Part shown: positions 48,151 to 58,600 of the stretch, one piece after another
How positions within the stretch are numbered: the stretch's first letter is position 1
Layout of the letters: every line of letters starts with the position of its first letter
Source: Rana temporaria
Lineage: Eukaryota; Chordata; Amphibia; Anura; Ranidae
Assembly: GCF_905171775.1 (NCBI RefSeq)
Contig: NC_053494.1
Span: forward strand, 44,177,981 to 44,241,980
Length of the DNA: 64,000 nucleotides
Direction of reading: 5' to 3'
Position numbers and translations under genes: made by a program
Notes under the pieces: model-generated
What the model was told of the DNA's origin: nothing
Databases searched by the model: none
Seen by the model: the letters and a program-made list of their open reading frames with translations, nothing else

Positions 48151-48400
48151 ACACACTACCCCTTGTCATCCTTATCCCACCTGGCACCCCACTGCAACCT
48201 TCGTAACACACTGCCGCCTTGATAATATCCCACCCCTGTTGTCCGCCTCTATTACACCTGGCACCTCACTGCAACCTTGCTAACACCTACCTTCTGTCAT
48301 CCTCATCACATCTGGCAGCCCACCGCCGCCTTGCTAACACCCTGCCACCTTTCATCCTCATTCTCCCCCCCCCCCCCCCATAACTCACTGCCAGCTTCCA
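48150..48400. repeat. Degenerate tandem repeat of about 70 bp
   Basis: Imperfect copies of a unit with 'cacctggcaccccactgcaa', 'ccttgctaacac' and 'gtcatcctcatc'-type blocks are arranged in series, ending in a C homopolymer at 48366. Confidence 0.65.
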
Positions 48401-48559
48401 AATGCCTGCATGAGCAAAGCAGCTTATTCCAATATCGAGAGAACAAGGGTCTCTTCCCCACAAATGTGTTGTTGCGAGTAACGTGGTGTGTGGACGTGGG
48501 CATATTGAAATCTGGAACACCCAACAATAAAAGATGTCACACCAGGTGAATGATTAAGT

Positions 48560-48720
48560 ATGTGTTACTAAACCCACAACAGTAAAATCATATATTATAT
48601 GCAGTGAAGAATGCTTGCTATACCTCTTAGTGTGGAACCTAAGGGGTTAATCCTCTACATTGTTTAAGAAAGTTTAATCCTGTCTGCTCTGATCATCTCC
48701 TCCTTCCACAGACTACAAAA
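48560..48720. repeat. Second copy of the 43035-43143 interspersed repeat
   Basis: It shares 'ttactaaacc(c)a.aac.gtaaaatc', 'atgcttg.tatac' and 'aaggggttaatcc' with the DNA flanking the hAT at 43144, in the same orientation. Ends are not defined. Confidence 0.6.
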
Positions 48721-49275
48721 AATAACCTAATATTTACAGTCTATGGCATCAGGCTGCACAGTTTGGGGTGTATTGCTAGAGTTTTTTCTTTTTTGGGAGG
48801 GTGCATGTGATCAGCACAGGGCCAATCAGCACTGTCCGGACAGAGGGTCAAGGGTCTTGAAACCTGATAGGACAATCGTAGGAGAAATAAACTACTCCTA
48901 CAAGCTATCAGTACACACAGATAAAAGTCACACGACTGCTCTAACTGCTATATACAGCTGAAAAAAAAAAAAAAAAAAAAAAGGTATTTATCAGTTTATA
49001 TTTACTAAAACTATTGCATTTCCATATTCTGTGGGAGACCAGATATAGCATTAACGTGATCCTAATAAACACACACTGTGTAGTATTGGGGGGTTAATGA
49101 CGTTCCTGTTGCTCATGTAAAGCGATGATGATCTCAGGTTCATTAGTGGGTATGAAGAGTAGAATGAATATGTAGTTCACCCACTGCTCAAGGTGTCGCA
49201 CCCAGCCAAAGTATGAGAATTGCTGGGACAAGACTGTCCTACCAGTCTGCCAGAGTCTTGGGTAGGATGATATAG
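48721..49275. other. Unannotated sequence
   Basis: A continuation of the interspersed repeat is possible; no gene recognised. An A homopolymer of 22 lies at 48961. Confidence 0.35.
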
Positions 49276-50191
49276 ATATACACTAGAGCTGCACAATTAA
49301 TCGTTAAAAAAAAAAAAAAAAAAATCATTATCTCGATTCAACCCCCCCCCCCCTGACGATCTCCAATGCAGAGTTTGCAGATTCTTTCATATAAGTGGAG
49401 AGACTTTATCTGCTCACTCAGCTGTCAAAAGAAAATATATACGGTCAGTCTGCCAAGTTTTTAACAGGAAACATTGTAACCAATGCTTCCTTCTTAAGGC
49501 CTGGTTCACACTGGTACGATTTGAGATGTCAAATCGGCGGCATTTGCTGGCAATGGCACCGTCCTAATCGGTGCGACACCGCATCTGCGGCGCTGCACCG
49601 ATTTCAAAAAGTAGTTCCTGTACTACTTTTTGCGATTTTGGGCCGCGATTTACATTGACATCTGTGCAGAAACCTGCACAGATGTCTCTGAAATCGCGGC
49701 CGAAATCGGGACTGCCAGGAGTGAAATCGTGCGAGTTCAGTGTGAACCTGGGCTGATTCAAAGGGATAAACTTCTGTGTGTAAAGAAAAAATCTGGGCAG
49801 TCTGCCAAGTTTTTAACATGAAACAATGTAACTAACAATTCCTTTTTAGATAAAACTTGTGTGTAAATGCAGGAAGTTTAACCACTTAAAGTCAATCTTT
49901 TTCTGACACTTTTTCAAGTTAAAATCAATATTTTTTGCATAAAATTACTTGGGACCCCCAAACATATATATATTTTAGCAGAGACCCTAGGGAAAAAAAT
50001 GGCAATTGCCGCAATATTTTATGTTGCATTGTATTTGCCCAGTGGTCTTTCAAATGCAATTTTTGTGGGAAAAATAGTTTTTGTTTTAATGTGAAAGATG
50101 ATGTTACGCTGCAAGAATCATGAGAGAATCGTCTAAGCCAAAAAAATTGTGATTCTCATTTTAGCCAGAATAATGCAGCTCTAATATAGAC
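49276..50191. mobile_element. hAT element with near-perfect 8-bp target duplication
   Basis: The element at 49284-50183 (900 bp) has ends 'tagagctgcacaatta' and 'taatgcagctcta', with octamers 'atatacac' and 'atatagac' outside (7 of 8 match). The interior contains pieces of the ranid long repeat ('ttgggacccccaaacatata', 'gatgttacgctgcaagaatc') and a nested MITE. The ends match the small hAT MITE at 2828-3120, suggesting one family. Confidence 0.88.
49494..49756. mobile_element. 'ggcctggttcacac' MITE nested in hAT
   Basis: Ends 'ttaaggcctggttcacactg' and 'cagtgtgaacctgggct' are inverted repeats. Outside it lies a direct duplication of about 35 bp containing 'cagtctgccaagtttttaac' (49446-49480 and 49798-49832). 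Confidence 0.85.
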
Positions 50192-50193
50192 CG

Positions 50194-50897
50194 TACACTG
50201 CTCAAATTTTTTTTTAAGAAACACTTTAATCAGAGTATAGCATCAAGTCAATTGAACTTCTGGGATATTGATCTGGTCAGTTAAGTAGCAGAGGGGGTTT
50301 ATTCGTTTCAGCTGCTTTGGTGTTAATGAAATTAACAGGTGCACTAGATGGACAACAATGTACCGACCTCCAAAAACAGGGATAGTTTTACAGGTGGAGG
50401 CCACCGACATAACCCCCCCCCCCCCCCCCACTCCTGTTTTTCACTAGTTTTGCATTTGGCTAGGATCGGTGTCACTGGTGGTAGCACAGGGAAAAAACCT
50501 GACTCCTTTAGGAGGTTTCACAGGCAGTCCAACACCTCCAGGATGGCACATCAATACATGTGATTGCCAGAAGGTTTGCTGGGTCTCCCAGCACAGTCTC
50601 AAGAGCATGGAGGAGATTTCAGGAGACAGGCAGTTACTCTGGGAGAGCTGGACAAAGCCGTAGAAGGTCCTTAAACCCATAAGCAGGACCTGTATCTGCT
50701 CCTTTGTGCAAGGAGGAACAGGATGAGCACTGCCAGAGCCCTACGAAATGACCTCCAGCAGGGCACTGGTCTGAATTTCTCTAATTAAACAATCAGATGA
50801 CTTCATGAAGGTGGCTTGGGGGCCCCAAGTCCTCTAGTCCCCGCAGTGGAGCTCGGTTGGCATTTGCCATTTAACACCAGAATCGGCAGGTCCACCT
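50194..50897 (+). mobile_element. Tc1/mariner-like transposon, 5' fragment (second family)
   Basis: It opens with the terminus 'tacactgctcaaa'. It continues through a non-coding lead and the start of a transposase with a helix-turn-helix type DNA-binding region, including 'tgctgggtctcccagcacag', 'aggacctgtatctgctcctt' and 'tgccatttaacaccagaatc'. I recognise this order from a Tc1-like element found in fish, frogs and lampreys. The catalytic half and right terminus are missing. A C homopolymer breaks the lead. Confidence 0.8.
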
Positions 50898-53452
50898 AAA
50901 CTGACAGGCCAGACAAGGAGAGCATTAATCAGAAAAGTAGCTAAGAGGCCACACTGTATTGTCCACTGCTAAATCTTTCCTGTTAAGACTAGAAGTTCAG
51001 GGAAGCAACACTGAGGAAGCAGGAGCCAGGAGAAATAAAAGTTGTAAACTGCAAGTGCTGGGGCAAGAATTTTACCAGTTTATTTTATTGTACTCAATTT
51101 GTTAAACTAAAAAATGCCAAGGGTTTATTAATACTTTAAAGAACACTTCACTACTACCTTCCTGGCTGTCTTGCCGATCTGTTGACTCTAATACGTACTA
51201 AATCACTGACAAAGAGCAAGTATGCGAATCAGTTCTGACTTTACTTGCAGGATGTTTGTTTAGGGTTGGCAAAGCACTGAATTTAAAGAACCTGCATGTC
51301 GACCAGGCAACTAGTATTTTCAAAGATTAGGTCAAGAATATCAGTCTCCCCATTTCTCTCTGCACATGGTTTCTTTAATTAAGTGTACAAAGAGGGGGAA
51401 TATTTTACTTTTTTTTTTTTTCCCCTTAACTGCACTTACCCTTATAAACATTTGTATAGATTAAAATGTATTTAATGGGCCTACTCAATGCATCTTCTTT
51501 GTGTTCATCTCTAGTCAAGTACCCAATTAGAAACGAAGCAGAGCATAGGCCAAGAGTCTTTTTAGTTGGCAGATGGCTTCATAGTATGCGTTTTATCATA
51601 TTGCTTGAAGTGGCCCTGTCTGTAGTGTTAGTGCAGCAAGTCCCTGTAATTGGAGCAGACAGTCCATGCCTTTGCTTGTTGTCACTTTCAGAGAAGTCTC
51701 CAGCAGTGATCATCTCCGATTATGAATACTATCAAAGCTAATTGGAGGAAAGTGCGACATACGCTCTGCCTGCACATTTCCTCCCTTGTAGGTCGTTTGT
51801 CCTCAAGTGTTTTTCAGCAGGGACTCCGGAAGTGTCCTTGTCGTAAATTCATTTTTAATTGATACCTGGAGCAAAAACTTTGTCAGGCATTTACAGCAGC
51901 CACTCATATTCTGTAAATCAGTTCCTAATGGCAATAGTGAGAGGATTTCTCCAGGCAGCCAGAGAATGGAAAAAGTGCACTTTAGGTCAGGGGACCCCCA
52001 ACTATGACTTGTACTTACCATTTTGTAGCTCCACCCCTAAAGAAACCACTGGTTCCATAATTAAGCTGGCTAAAAAAAAAAAAAGTCCATCCAGTTCAAA
52101 CAATAAAGAAAAATGGGAAAAAAACAAAAAACACACACCACGGTAAAATAGAAAACCTCCATATACACTTTTGAATACCTACAGGTGATCCAAAGGAAGG
52201 CAAAAAAAACCTCTATAAAAGCATGATCCAATTTTACACCAGTTAGGGGAAATAAAAAACACTTCCTGATCCCCCAAGAGGCAATCGGATATTCCCTGGA
52301 TCAACTTTACCTATGAATATTAATATTCATTAGTATTGGTTAAGTCGATTTCTCAGTTCTCAATTCAACCCTATTTAAGGCCATGCCCTCTCTGACACTG
52401 CCAATTATACCTTGTTCACAGATGTAGAGCAATTCTTTCTATGCACTTTAAGGGCACCCAGAAATTAGAATCACACCTACTATAGTAAGTAGCAAAGTAT
52501 ATTACCAAGTTGAGGTCAACCAAGATAAAGTATAACAATGGAGAACATAATCAGGTACACAATATATACCGGGTTCCTTGCAATAATTATAAATCCCAGA
52601 GTGCTTTGTAACCCCCCATTAGCAGAAACTGTAGCTCTGCTCAGAAGATGAGCTGCAGTTAGTGACACAGGTGGGTACCAAGTTGGATAAAGGCCAAGTC
52701 ACTTAGGAGCTCTCGCATTAAGGGTCTAAGCCTAGGCCTGTGGTCAAAGACTTAAATCAGTGTGCAGATCTTCCCCAGGATCAAGTAAACTGAATACTGT
52801 CCTTAAAGTTACTCTACTGCCTGATATGTTGGAGCCCTTGAAGACTGTGTACGAGATGGAAAAATGTATATGGTTGCATTTAGTCCTACACCCAGTGGAA
52901 TAGGATTGAAGGTAGTTTAAGTCACTAAAGAACAGAGTTGGATTGTGAGGCAGGGGCGGTTTGGGCCAAGTCCAGTAGAAGAGCAGGAGAATATTAGTGT
53001 GTATTGGATATACATACTAGTGAAACACAAGTTCCTAAAGGAAGGGTTTAGTCAATGTCGGCAATCCGAAAACTGTGGGTCAGATACCCTCTCACCGCTC
53101 TCCCTCTGTGTCTCTTCAGCAACAGGACAGGTCATTGGAAGGGCACCTCTCTGTTCATGGAAAGTGCTCTTTGGTGTACTTCAGCTGGCTGGCGTGAAGG
53201 TGGTGTATGGATTTGGGCTCAAGGCAGGGACAAACTCAGTTTTTCTTTAAGAAAAGATGTCAGGTTTAATCCAAAGGATAGTCACAAACAGAAGGTAGAA
53301 ACCTCTAGACATAACTTCTAAGAAAATAAACTTCTGTTCTATTGAGCCTTACTGTATCCATGGTCCGACAAAGTCCTTGGTTAAAGGTAAGTGTCCTTTA
53401 CAAAGCAATAAATTGCAGCCAAGTTTGGCTACAAATGCCCCGCTGTGCATCA
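50898..53452. other. Unannotated 2.5 kb
   Basis: No gene, splice-flanked exon, terminal repeat or RNA is recognised. Open frames are short and lack family features. Confidence 0.45.
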
Positions 53453-53505
53453 CACACACACACACCCCCGCTGTGCATCACACACACACACACACACACA
53501 CACAA
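53453..53505. repeat. (CA)n microsatellite, duplicated
   Basis: Two CA runs are separated by 'ccccgctgtgcatca', which also precedes the first run, so the run plus its flank has been duplicated. Confidence 0.9.
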
Positions 53506-53842
53506 CCAGCTGCCTTAATCAAGACCAAGGCAGAAAACATCAAAATGCAGTCAATGCCCCCCCCCCCCCCCCATGAAATCTTTGCTGGCATTACATTAGA
53601 TGATTGCAAATCTAAAAATCCATGAAGGAACATACAGTATCTCAAAAAGTGAGTACACCCCTCACATTTTTGTAAATATTTTATTGTATCTTTTCATGTG
53701 ACAACACTGAAGAAATAACACTTTGCTACAATGTAAAGTAGTGAGTGTACAGCTTGTAGAACAGTGTAGATTTTCTGTCCCATCAAAATAACACACACAG
53801 CCATTAATGTCTAAACTGCTGGCAACAAAATCAAGTACACCT

Positions 53843-54610
53843 TTAAAGGGGTTGTAAAGGTAAAAAAAATAAAATTCCCTAAATAGCTTCCTTTACCTTA
53901 GTGCAGTCCTCATTCACTTACCTCATCCTTCCATTTTGCTTTTAAATGTCCTTATTTCTTCTGAGAAATCCTCACTTCCTGTTCTTCTGTCTGTAACTAC
54001 ACACAGTAATGCAAGGCTTTCTCCCTGGTGTGGAGAAAGCCTCTTGAGGGGGGGGGGGCGAGCAGGAGTGTCAGGACGCCCACTAACACACAGCTCCTTT
54101 CTCTATCTGCAAAAGAAAGAAGGACATTTAAAAAGCAAACTGGAAGGATGAGGTAAGTGAAGGAGAACTGCACTAAGATAAAGGAAGCTATTTAGGGAAA
54201 AAATTAGGGCTGTTACTGATCAAAATTTTTCTGTTCGATTAATCGTTTTTTTTTTTAATCGATTAATCGACTAATTTCGATTAATTATAACGCACATACA
54301 GATCCAACTACTTTTAGCTGATCTCCTTGCAGGCTGATTCCCAGTGCAGCTACCAACAACTGGAAAAATGGATAGCAGGATACAAAAAACACACAAAGGC
54401 AGCGCTCGATGGGAATAGCATTAAAACTTTTATAGTCTTCAAGTAGGTAACCAAATAAATATTGCACTGGAGATAAAAATCGATGTAGCTACATAAACTG
54501 TAAAAATGGTGCGAGTAATACCAAATTAAAGATTAATCGATTAATTAAAAGTTAATTTGCACAGCCCTAGAAAACAAAAACAAAAAATGTTACCTTTACA
54601 ACCCCTTTAA
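53843..54610. mobile_element. TTAA-type MITE, 'aggggttgtaaaggt' family
   Basis: Inverted ends 'aggggttgtaaaggt' and 'acctttacaacccct' are bounded by TTAA at 53843-53846 and 54607-54610. Inner arms 'ccctaaatagcttccttta' and 'aaaggaagctatttaggga' pair. A hAT element sits inside, near the right arm. Without it the MITE is about 395 bp. Confidence 0.9.
54205..54569. mobile_element. hAT element nested in the TTAA MITE
   Basis: Ends 'tagggctgttactgatcaaa' and 'tttgcacagcccta' match the element at 43144-43911 in reverse orientation. It is 365 bp, about 400 bp shorter, lacking one side of the interior. Flanking octamers 'gaaaaaat' and 'gaaaacaa' are similar but not identical, so the target duplication is decayed. 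Confidence 0.85.
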
Positions 54611-54630
54611 GTGAAAATGTCCACATTGGG

Positions 54631-54634
<4 letters not shown>

Positions 54635-54675
<41 letters not shown>
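54635..54675. repeat. (AT)n microsatellite
   Basis: An AT run that joins the Tc1 fragment to the following ranid repeat. Confidence 0.95.
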
Positions 54676-54677
<2 letters not shown>

Positions 54678-55620
54678 TCCTAACACCCCAGAGAATAAAA
54701 TGGCGGTCGTTGCAATACTGTCACACCGCATTTGTGAAGCGGTCTTACAAGTTCAATTTAAAAAAAACAACAACAGTTAAGTTCTTTTTTTATATTGTGA
54801 AAGATAATGTTATGCTGAGTAAATTGCGCCCACTCGTGAAATGGCGACAAAGCGTTCACCCTTCTCTACAGGTTTCCAGTTTTGAGTTAGAGGAGGTCTA
54901 GGGCTAGAATCATTTATCTCGCTCCAATGATCGCGGCTATAACTTATGTGTGCTTTGACACCCATTTTCATATGGGGGTGCTACTCACGCACGCGTTCGC
55001 TTCCGAAGTGAGTGCCCGGTTGTCGCAATTGCTCGTTACAGAGAGAGAGCGGGGATCTGTGTGTCCCAGTTCCCTCAGGGGCGAGGAGACGGATTGTGTG
55101 TTCATACCATGTATGAAAACCGATCTCTTACCCTAGTTAATCCCATACCCCCTACAGTTAGAAAACACATTAGGGAACACATTAAACCACTTGATCGGCC
55201 CCTAGTGTTAACCCCCTTCGTTGCCAGTGACTAGTAAAGAAAATGCTTATTGCGATTTATTTTGTTTTTTTACCAAAAATATGTAGAAGAATACATTTTG
55301 GCCTAAACCAAGGAAAAATTAACAAAATAAAACAGGGATATTGATTATAGAAAAAAAAAAATAGTGTTTTTTCTAAAAATTTTGCTCTTTTTTTGTTTAT
55401 AGCGCAAAAACTAAAAACCGCAGGAGGGGGGGGGGATCAAATACCACCAAAAAAAAGCTCTATTTGTGGGGGGAGGAACGTCAATTTTGTTTGACGACAG
55501 CGTCGCATGACAGCGCAATTGTCAGTTAAAGCAACGCAGTGCCATATCGCAAAAAAATGGCCCGCTCATTGGGCAGCCAAGGAAAAAAAAAATTCTTCTT
55601 TCAAAGCATTGGGCGGAACT
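54676..55620 (+). repeat. Ranid long dispersed repeat copy, composite
   Basis: The first part (to about 55135) parallels 36880-37270 ('cttatgtgtgctttgacacc', 'ttcatatgggggtgctactc'). The second part carries the reversed blocks 'ggcctaaaccaaggaaaa', 'ataccaccaaaaaaaagctc' and 'catgacagcgcaattgtcag'. The two parts may be one long element. Confidence 0.7.
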
Positions 55621-57237
55621 GACGTTTGACATGAAAGGCGTGCCCTGGTTGAATAACACCATCTGAGAAATACCCACATGTGAAAAAAATATAAGAGAAG
55701 GCTCTTTAACAATACTCTCAGCTGAGGGGTTCCTTAACGGGATATTGTAGAAAATGGAAAACTGCGCTAAAAGTACTAAAGACGAATAACTGCAAAACCA
55801 AGTCACAGCTATTCAATTGGGAGCTGCGATTATCGTGTAAACAAAAAAAAAAAAAAAATTGCACTGACCCCCTAACCGTATGGTGTAAAATAATGAGTGA
55901 GGAAGTCACGTGTAGTGACGAATACGTGTAAGAGACCACTGAGAGGTACCGGAGGTGACGTTGGCGAACTACTGCCCCTCTTTTTACATGCCTGATTTTA
56001 TTTTAAACCATGTGAGTACCTTTGTGTATTTTTTCTGCTGATTAAACTTTTAAAACGGTATCACACTATTGGTGTTTTATCCCTCTGGGTGCGAGTTATT
56101 GGCCATCCCAGAACGCGACTTCCAAGAGGGATCTGTGTTTCCTTGAACTATAGTCCATTTGGATAACCATCCATACAGATACGATTGGAAAGTGTGGTTG
56201 GATCTATATGCTGTTACCTTACAGCAGTAAGGTAAGGGGACATCCTCACTCACCTTAAAAGGATCACTGGATATCCATCCTTTCTTCACATTATATGTTA
56301 TACACCAGCACTTTTTTTTTTTTTTTTTTGGACTTTTGATTACTATTCAGATTTCCGTTCATACTATTTAAGCTCTGCTTTATGGACCTTTCATCACAAG
56401 CTTACTACTGAGCATATCACAGATATTTGGGTGTTGGGTTACACACATTGTATATCTTTATTTGCACTTTTCATCACTTATTTTATTGTGTATTTCATTA
56501 TACCAAGAAGAATTTATGAAGTTATGTATTAGCACTTATGCATAGAATTGTCATACTTTTGTCAGTCAGTTCACTGATCATTTGTTTATGCCATTTTGTT
56601 TGTAGTGTTCCCAACCACAGACAGACCACCCTTCACTTCCTTTCTTCACCTTTCCCATCCCCCGCTTACAGCGCAGCACTATCTTCCCCTTTTTATTATC
56701 TTATGGTCTGACACACCTTTCAGTGCCGCAGCTGTACCTCCCCTCCCCCACCCCCCTTTGATAGCGTGGCAATACCCACTCTTTCAATGAAAAATAATAG
56801 ACGCTCCACATTAAACGTATAAAAGGATTTATTTAAAAAGGGTTTGGTAACACACTTACAATGTTGCAGATCAAATGGGCCTTAAAGTCTGGTGTGCCGG
56901 CCGATACACAAAACACAGACACCTGTCCTACTGGGGAATCGCATGGAGCTCGAGGTGACGTCAGTACGCCGCTCCGCCCGTTTCGTAATAACTTACTTCA
57001 TCCAGGGGCCCCTGGGCAAGTCTATCTCTGGAGGGTGGTCCTCTGTCACCTGCGGAGACACTCTTTGTACGGCTCCTCCAGAGTTTCCAGGCAGGAGGAA
57101 AATCTAGCTGGAGACCTTGCTCTCGACATTTCCCCATAAATCCCAGGAAAAAAAAAAAGGAAGTTTTCGCCCAAGGACACTTGGTATCACCATGAGTACA
57201 AATAACCCCCATTAGCCGTCTCTTCAACTTGTGGGGG
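55621..57237. other. Unannotated sequence with amphibian-type interspersed motifs
   Basis: Around 55990-56120 and 56770-57010 there are blocks such as 'acttttaaaacggtatcaca' and 'ccgtttcgtaataacttact'. Their style resembles tRNA- or LINE-linked frog repeats, but I cannot assign them. No gene is recognised. Confidence 0.4.
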
Positions 57238-57456
57238 TTCACCAGCCTGACGTGCTTGGACGCATGCTTGGAAGCATTGAACTTAGTTTTTTTCAGCACG
57301 TCGTGTGTTTTACGTCACCGCGTTCTGACCCGATCGGTTTTTGAACTGATGGTGTGTACACACATCAGACCATCAGGCCACTTCAGCGGTGGACCGGTGA
57401 AAACGGTCTGTCGGACCATTCTCATCGGATGAACCGGTCGTGTGTACAGGGCCTCA
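57238..57456. mobile_element. Right half of a 'cgtacacacga' MITE
   Basis: It contains 'gcatgcttggaagcattgaa' as in the left-half copy at 4152-4403, then 'acgtcaccgcgttctgaccc' and 'gaaaacggtctgtcggacca', ending 'ggtcgtgtgtacagggcctc'. The left terminus is absent. Confidence 0.7.
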
Positions 57457-58200
57457 AGGCATCGGCCTCCAGGCCTCTTCCAGCAGCAAACAACTTTTCT
57501 CACACCTCACACCTCTATTCTCCGGGTGGTGACAATTTTCAACTCCCCGCTCTGTCCTGGGCTTTTTGATTTATAAACTTTGTCTCCTCCTGCTTACACA
57601 CACAGGTGGACAAAACAGATACTAATTAATTGAAACTGATCAGCAAAGTCCAGGAATTGATAAAGATAGACCTAAAATTATAAAACATAAAACATATGAA
57701 CACACAGTATAACAAGACTTTTTTGGTAAATGCTTTATTCTTATTTTTAGACAGAGTAAAGAAACAAAAAAAAACAAAAAAAAAAAAACACATTTTAAAA
57801 GTGTTACACAAGGGTATGTGGTCATAAGACAGAGATACATTGACGATTAGTAAAGGCAGAGTACATAATATAGTTGAGGCAAAACCAGTCAAAGACTTCA
57901 AAAAAGGTATCCATCTCTGTTCCAGGATGTTAAGCAGTGTCTTGAACCCCTGGCCTGCTGGGGAAGGAATGGGAGACTTTTCAGTACACAGGCAGGGGGG
58001 CCATCACTCTTTAAGTCATACACGTGGTAGGGCCTCATAGTATCATAGCTCACTGGGTGAGAATATTGGATGTAGGTAAGGTTAGGACACAGATCAGACA
58101 GGGTCCCAAAGAAGAAAAAACAAAGGATTGTTCTAGGAGAAGGAAAAAAAATAAGAAGGAGGGGGGGGGTGAAGAAGGTCTTTAGATATAGAAAGATCTG
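57457..58200. other. Unannotated sequence
   Basis: No gene or repeat recognised. An A-tract lies at 57778. Confidence 0.4.
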
Positions 58201-58600
58201 GTACGTTAAAGCGATATTAAAAGCGATATTAAAGCCTTTTTTTTTTTAGATCCTCCTCTTCTTGGGTTCCACGTCAGCACTCTTGGTTTCTTCCACCTGT
58301 CAGTTTCCCTCACAGGAAGCCGCTTGCTGTACAGGCACCCAAGCAGGTGCGCTCCAAAGCCATGGCTGTGTGTCAATTCACACACTGAGCTGCAGCTTGG
58401 CCCCCCTCCTCAGTCTCCTGATTGGTTCACTGGCTGTGATTGACAGCAGTGGGAGTCGATGGCTCCAAATGCCAATCAAGAGTGAATCCACGGAGAGGCA
58501 AGTACACAAGTTATTTTTTTTTACCTTCATGCATAGAATGCATGAAGGTAAAAAAAACCTTGTGCCTTTACACCTACTTTATTGTGTATTACAGGAAAAA
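58201..58600. repeat. Probable MITE-like repeat with perfect hairpin
   Basis: The stretch contains a perfect hairpin at 58514-58557: 'ttttttaccttcatgca', a short loop, and its exact complement. Upstream is a 'ttaaaagcgatattaaagcc' run. I associate this hairpin with a ranid TTAA-type repeat, but the ends are not resolved. Confidence 0.5.

Larger units (their letters stand above)
53632..54635 (-). mobile_element. Tc1-like terminal fragment, split by a TTAA MITE
   Basis: The terminus 'acagtatctcaaaaagtgag' starts near 53628 and runs through 'acaacactgaagaaataaca' and 'agccattaatgtctaaactg' to 53842. It resumes at 54611 with 'gtgaaaatgtccacattggg' and then enters an AT run. It is the same family as the remnant at 4404-4742, in opposite orientation. 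The transposase is lost. The TTAA MITE at 53847-54606 was inserted between the two parts. Confidence 0.85.

Noticed and set aside
53091..53250. Pyrimidine tract plus 'cttcag' followed by an open frame, resembling an exon start
   Set aside because: The peptide is of no known family, no convincing donor pairs with it, and no neighbouring exons support a gene.
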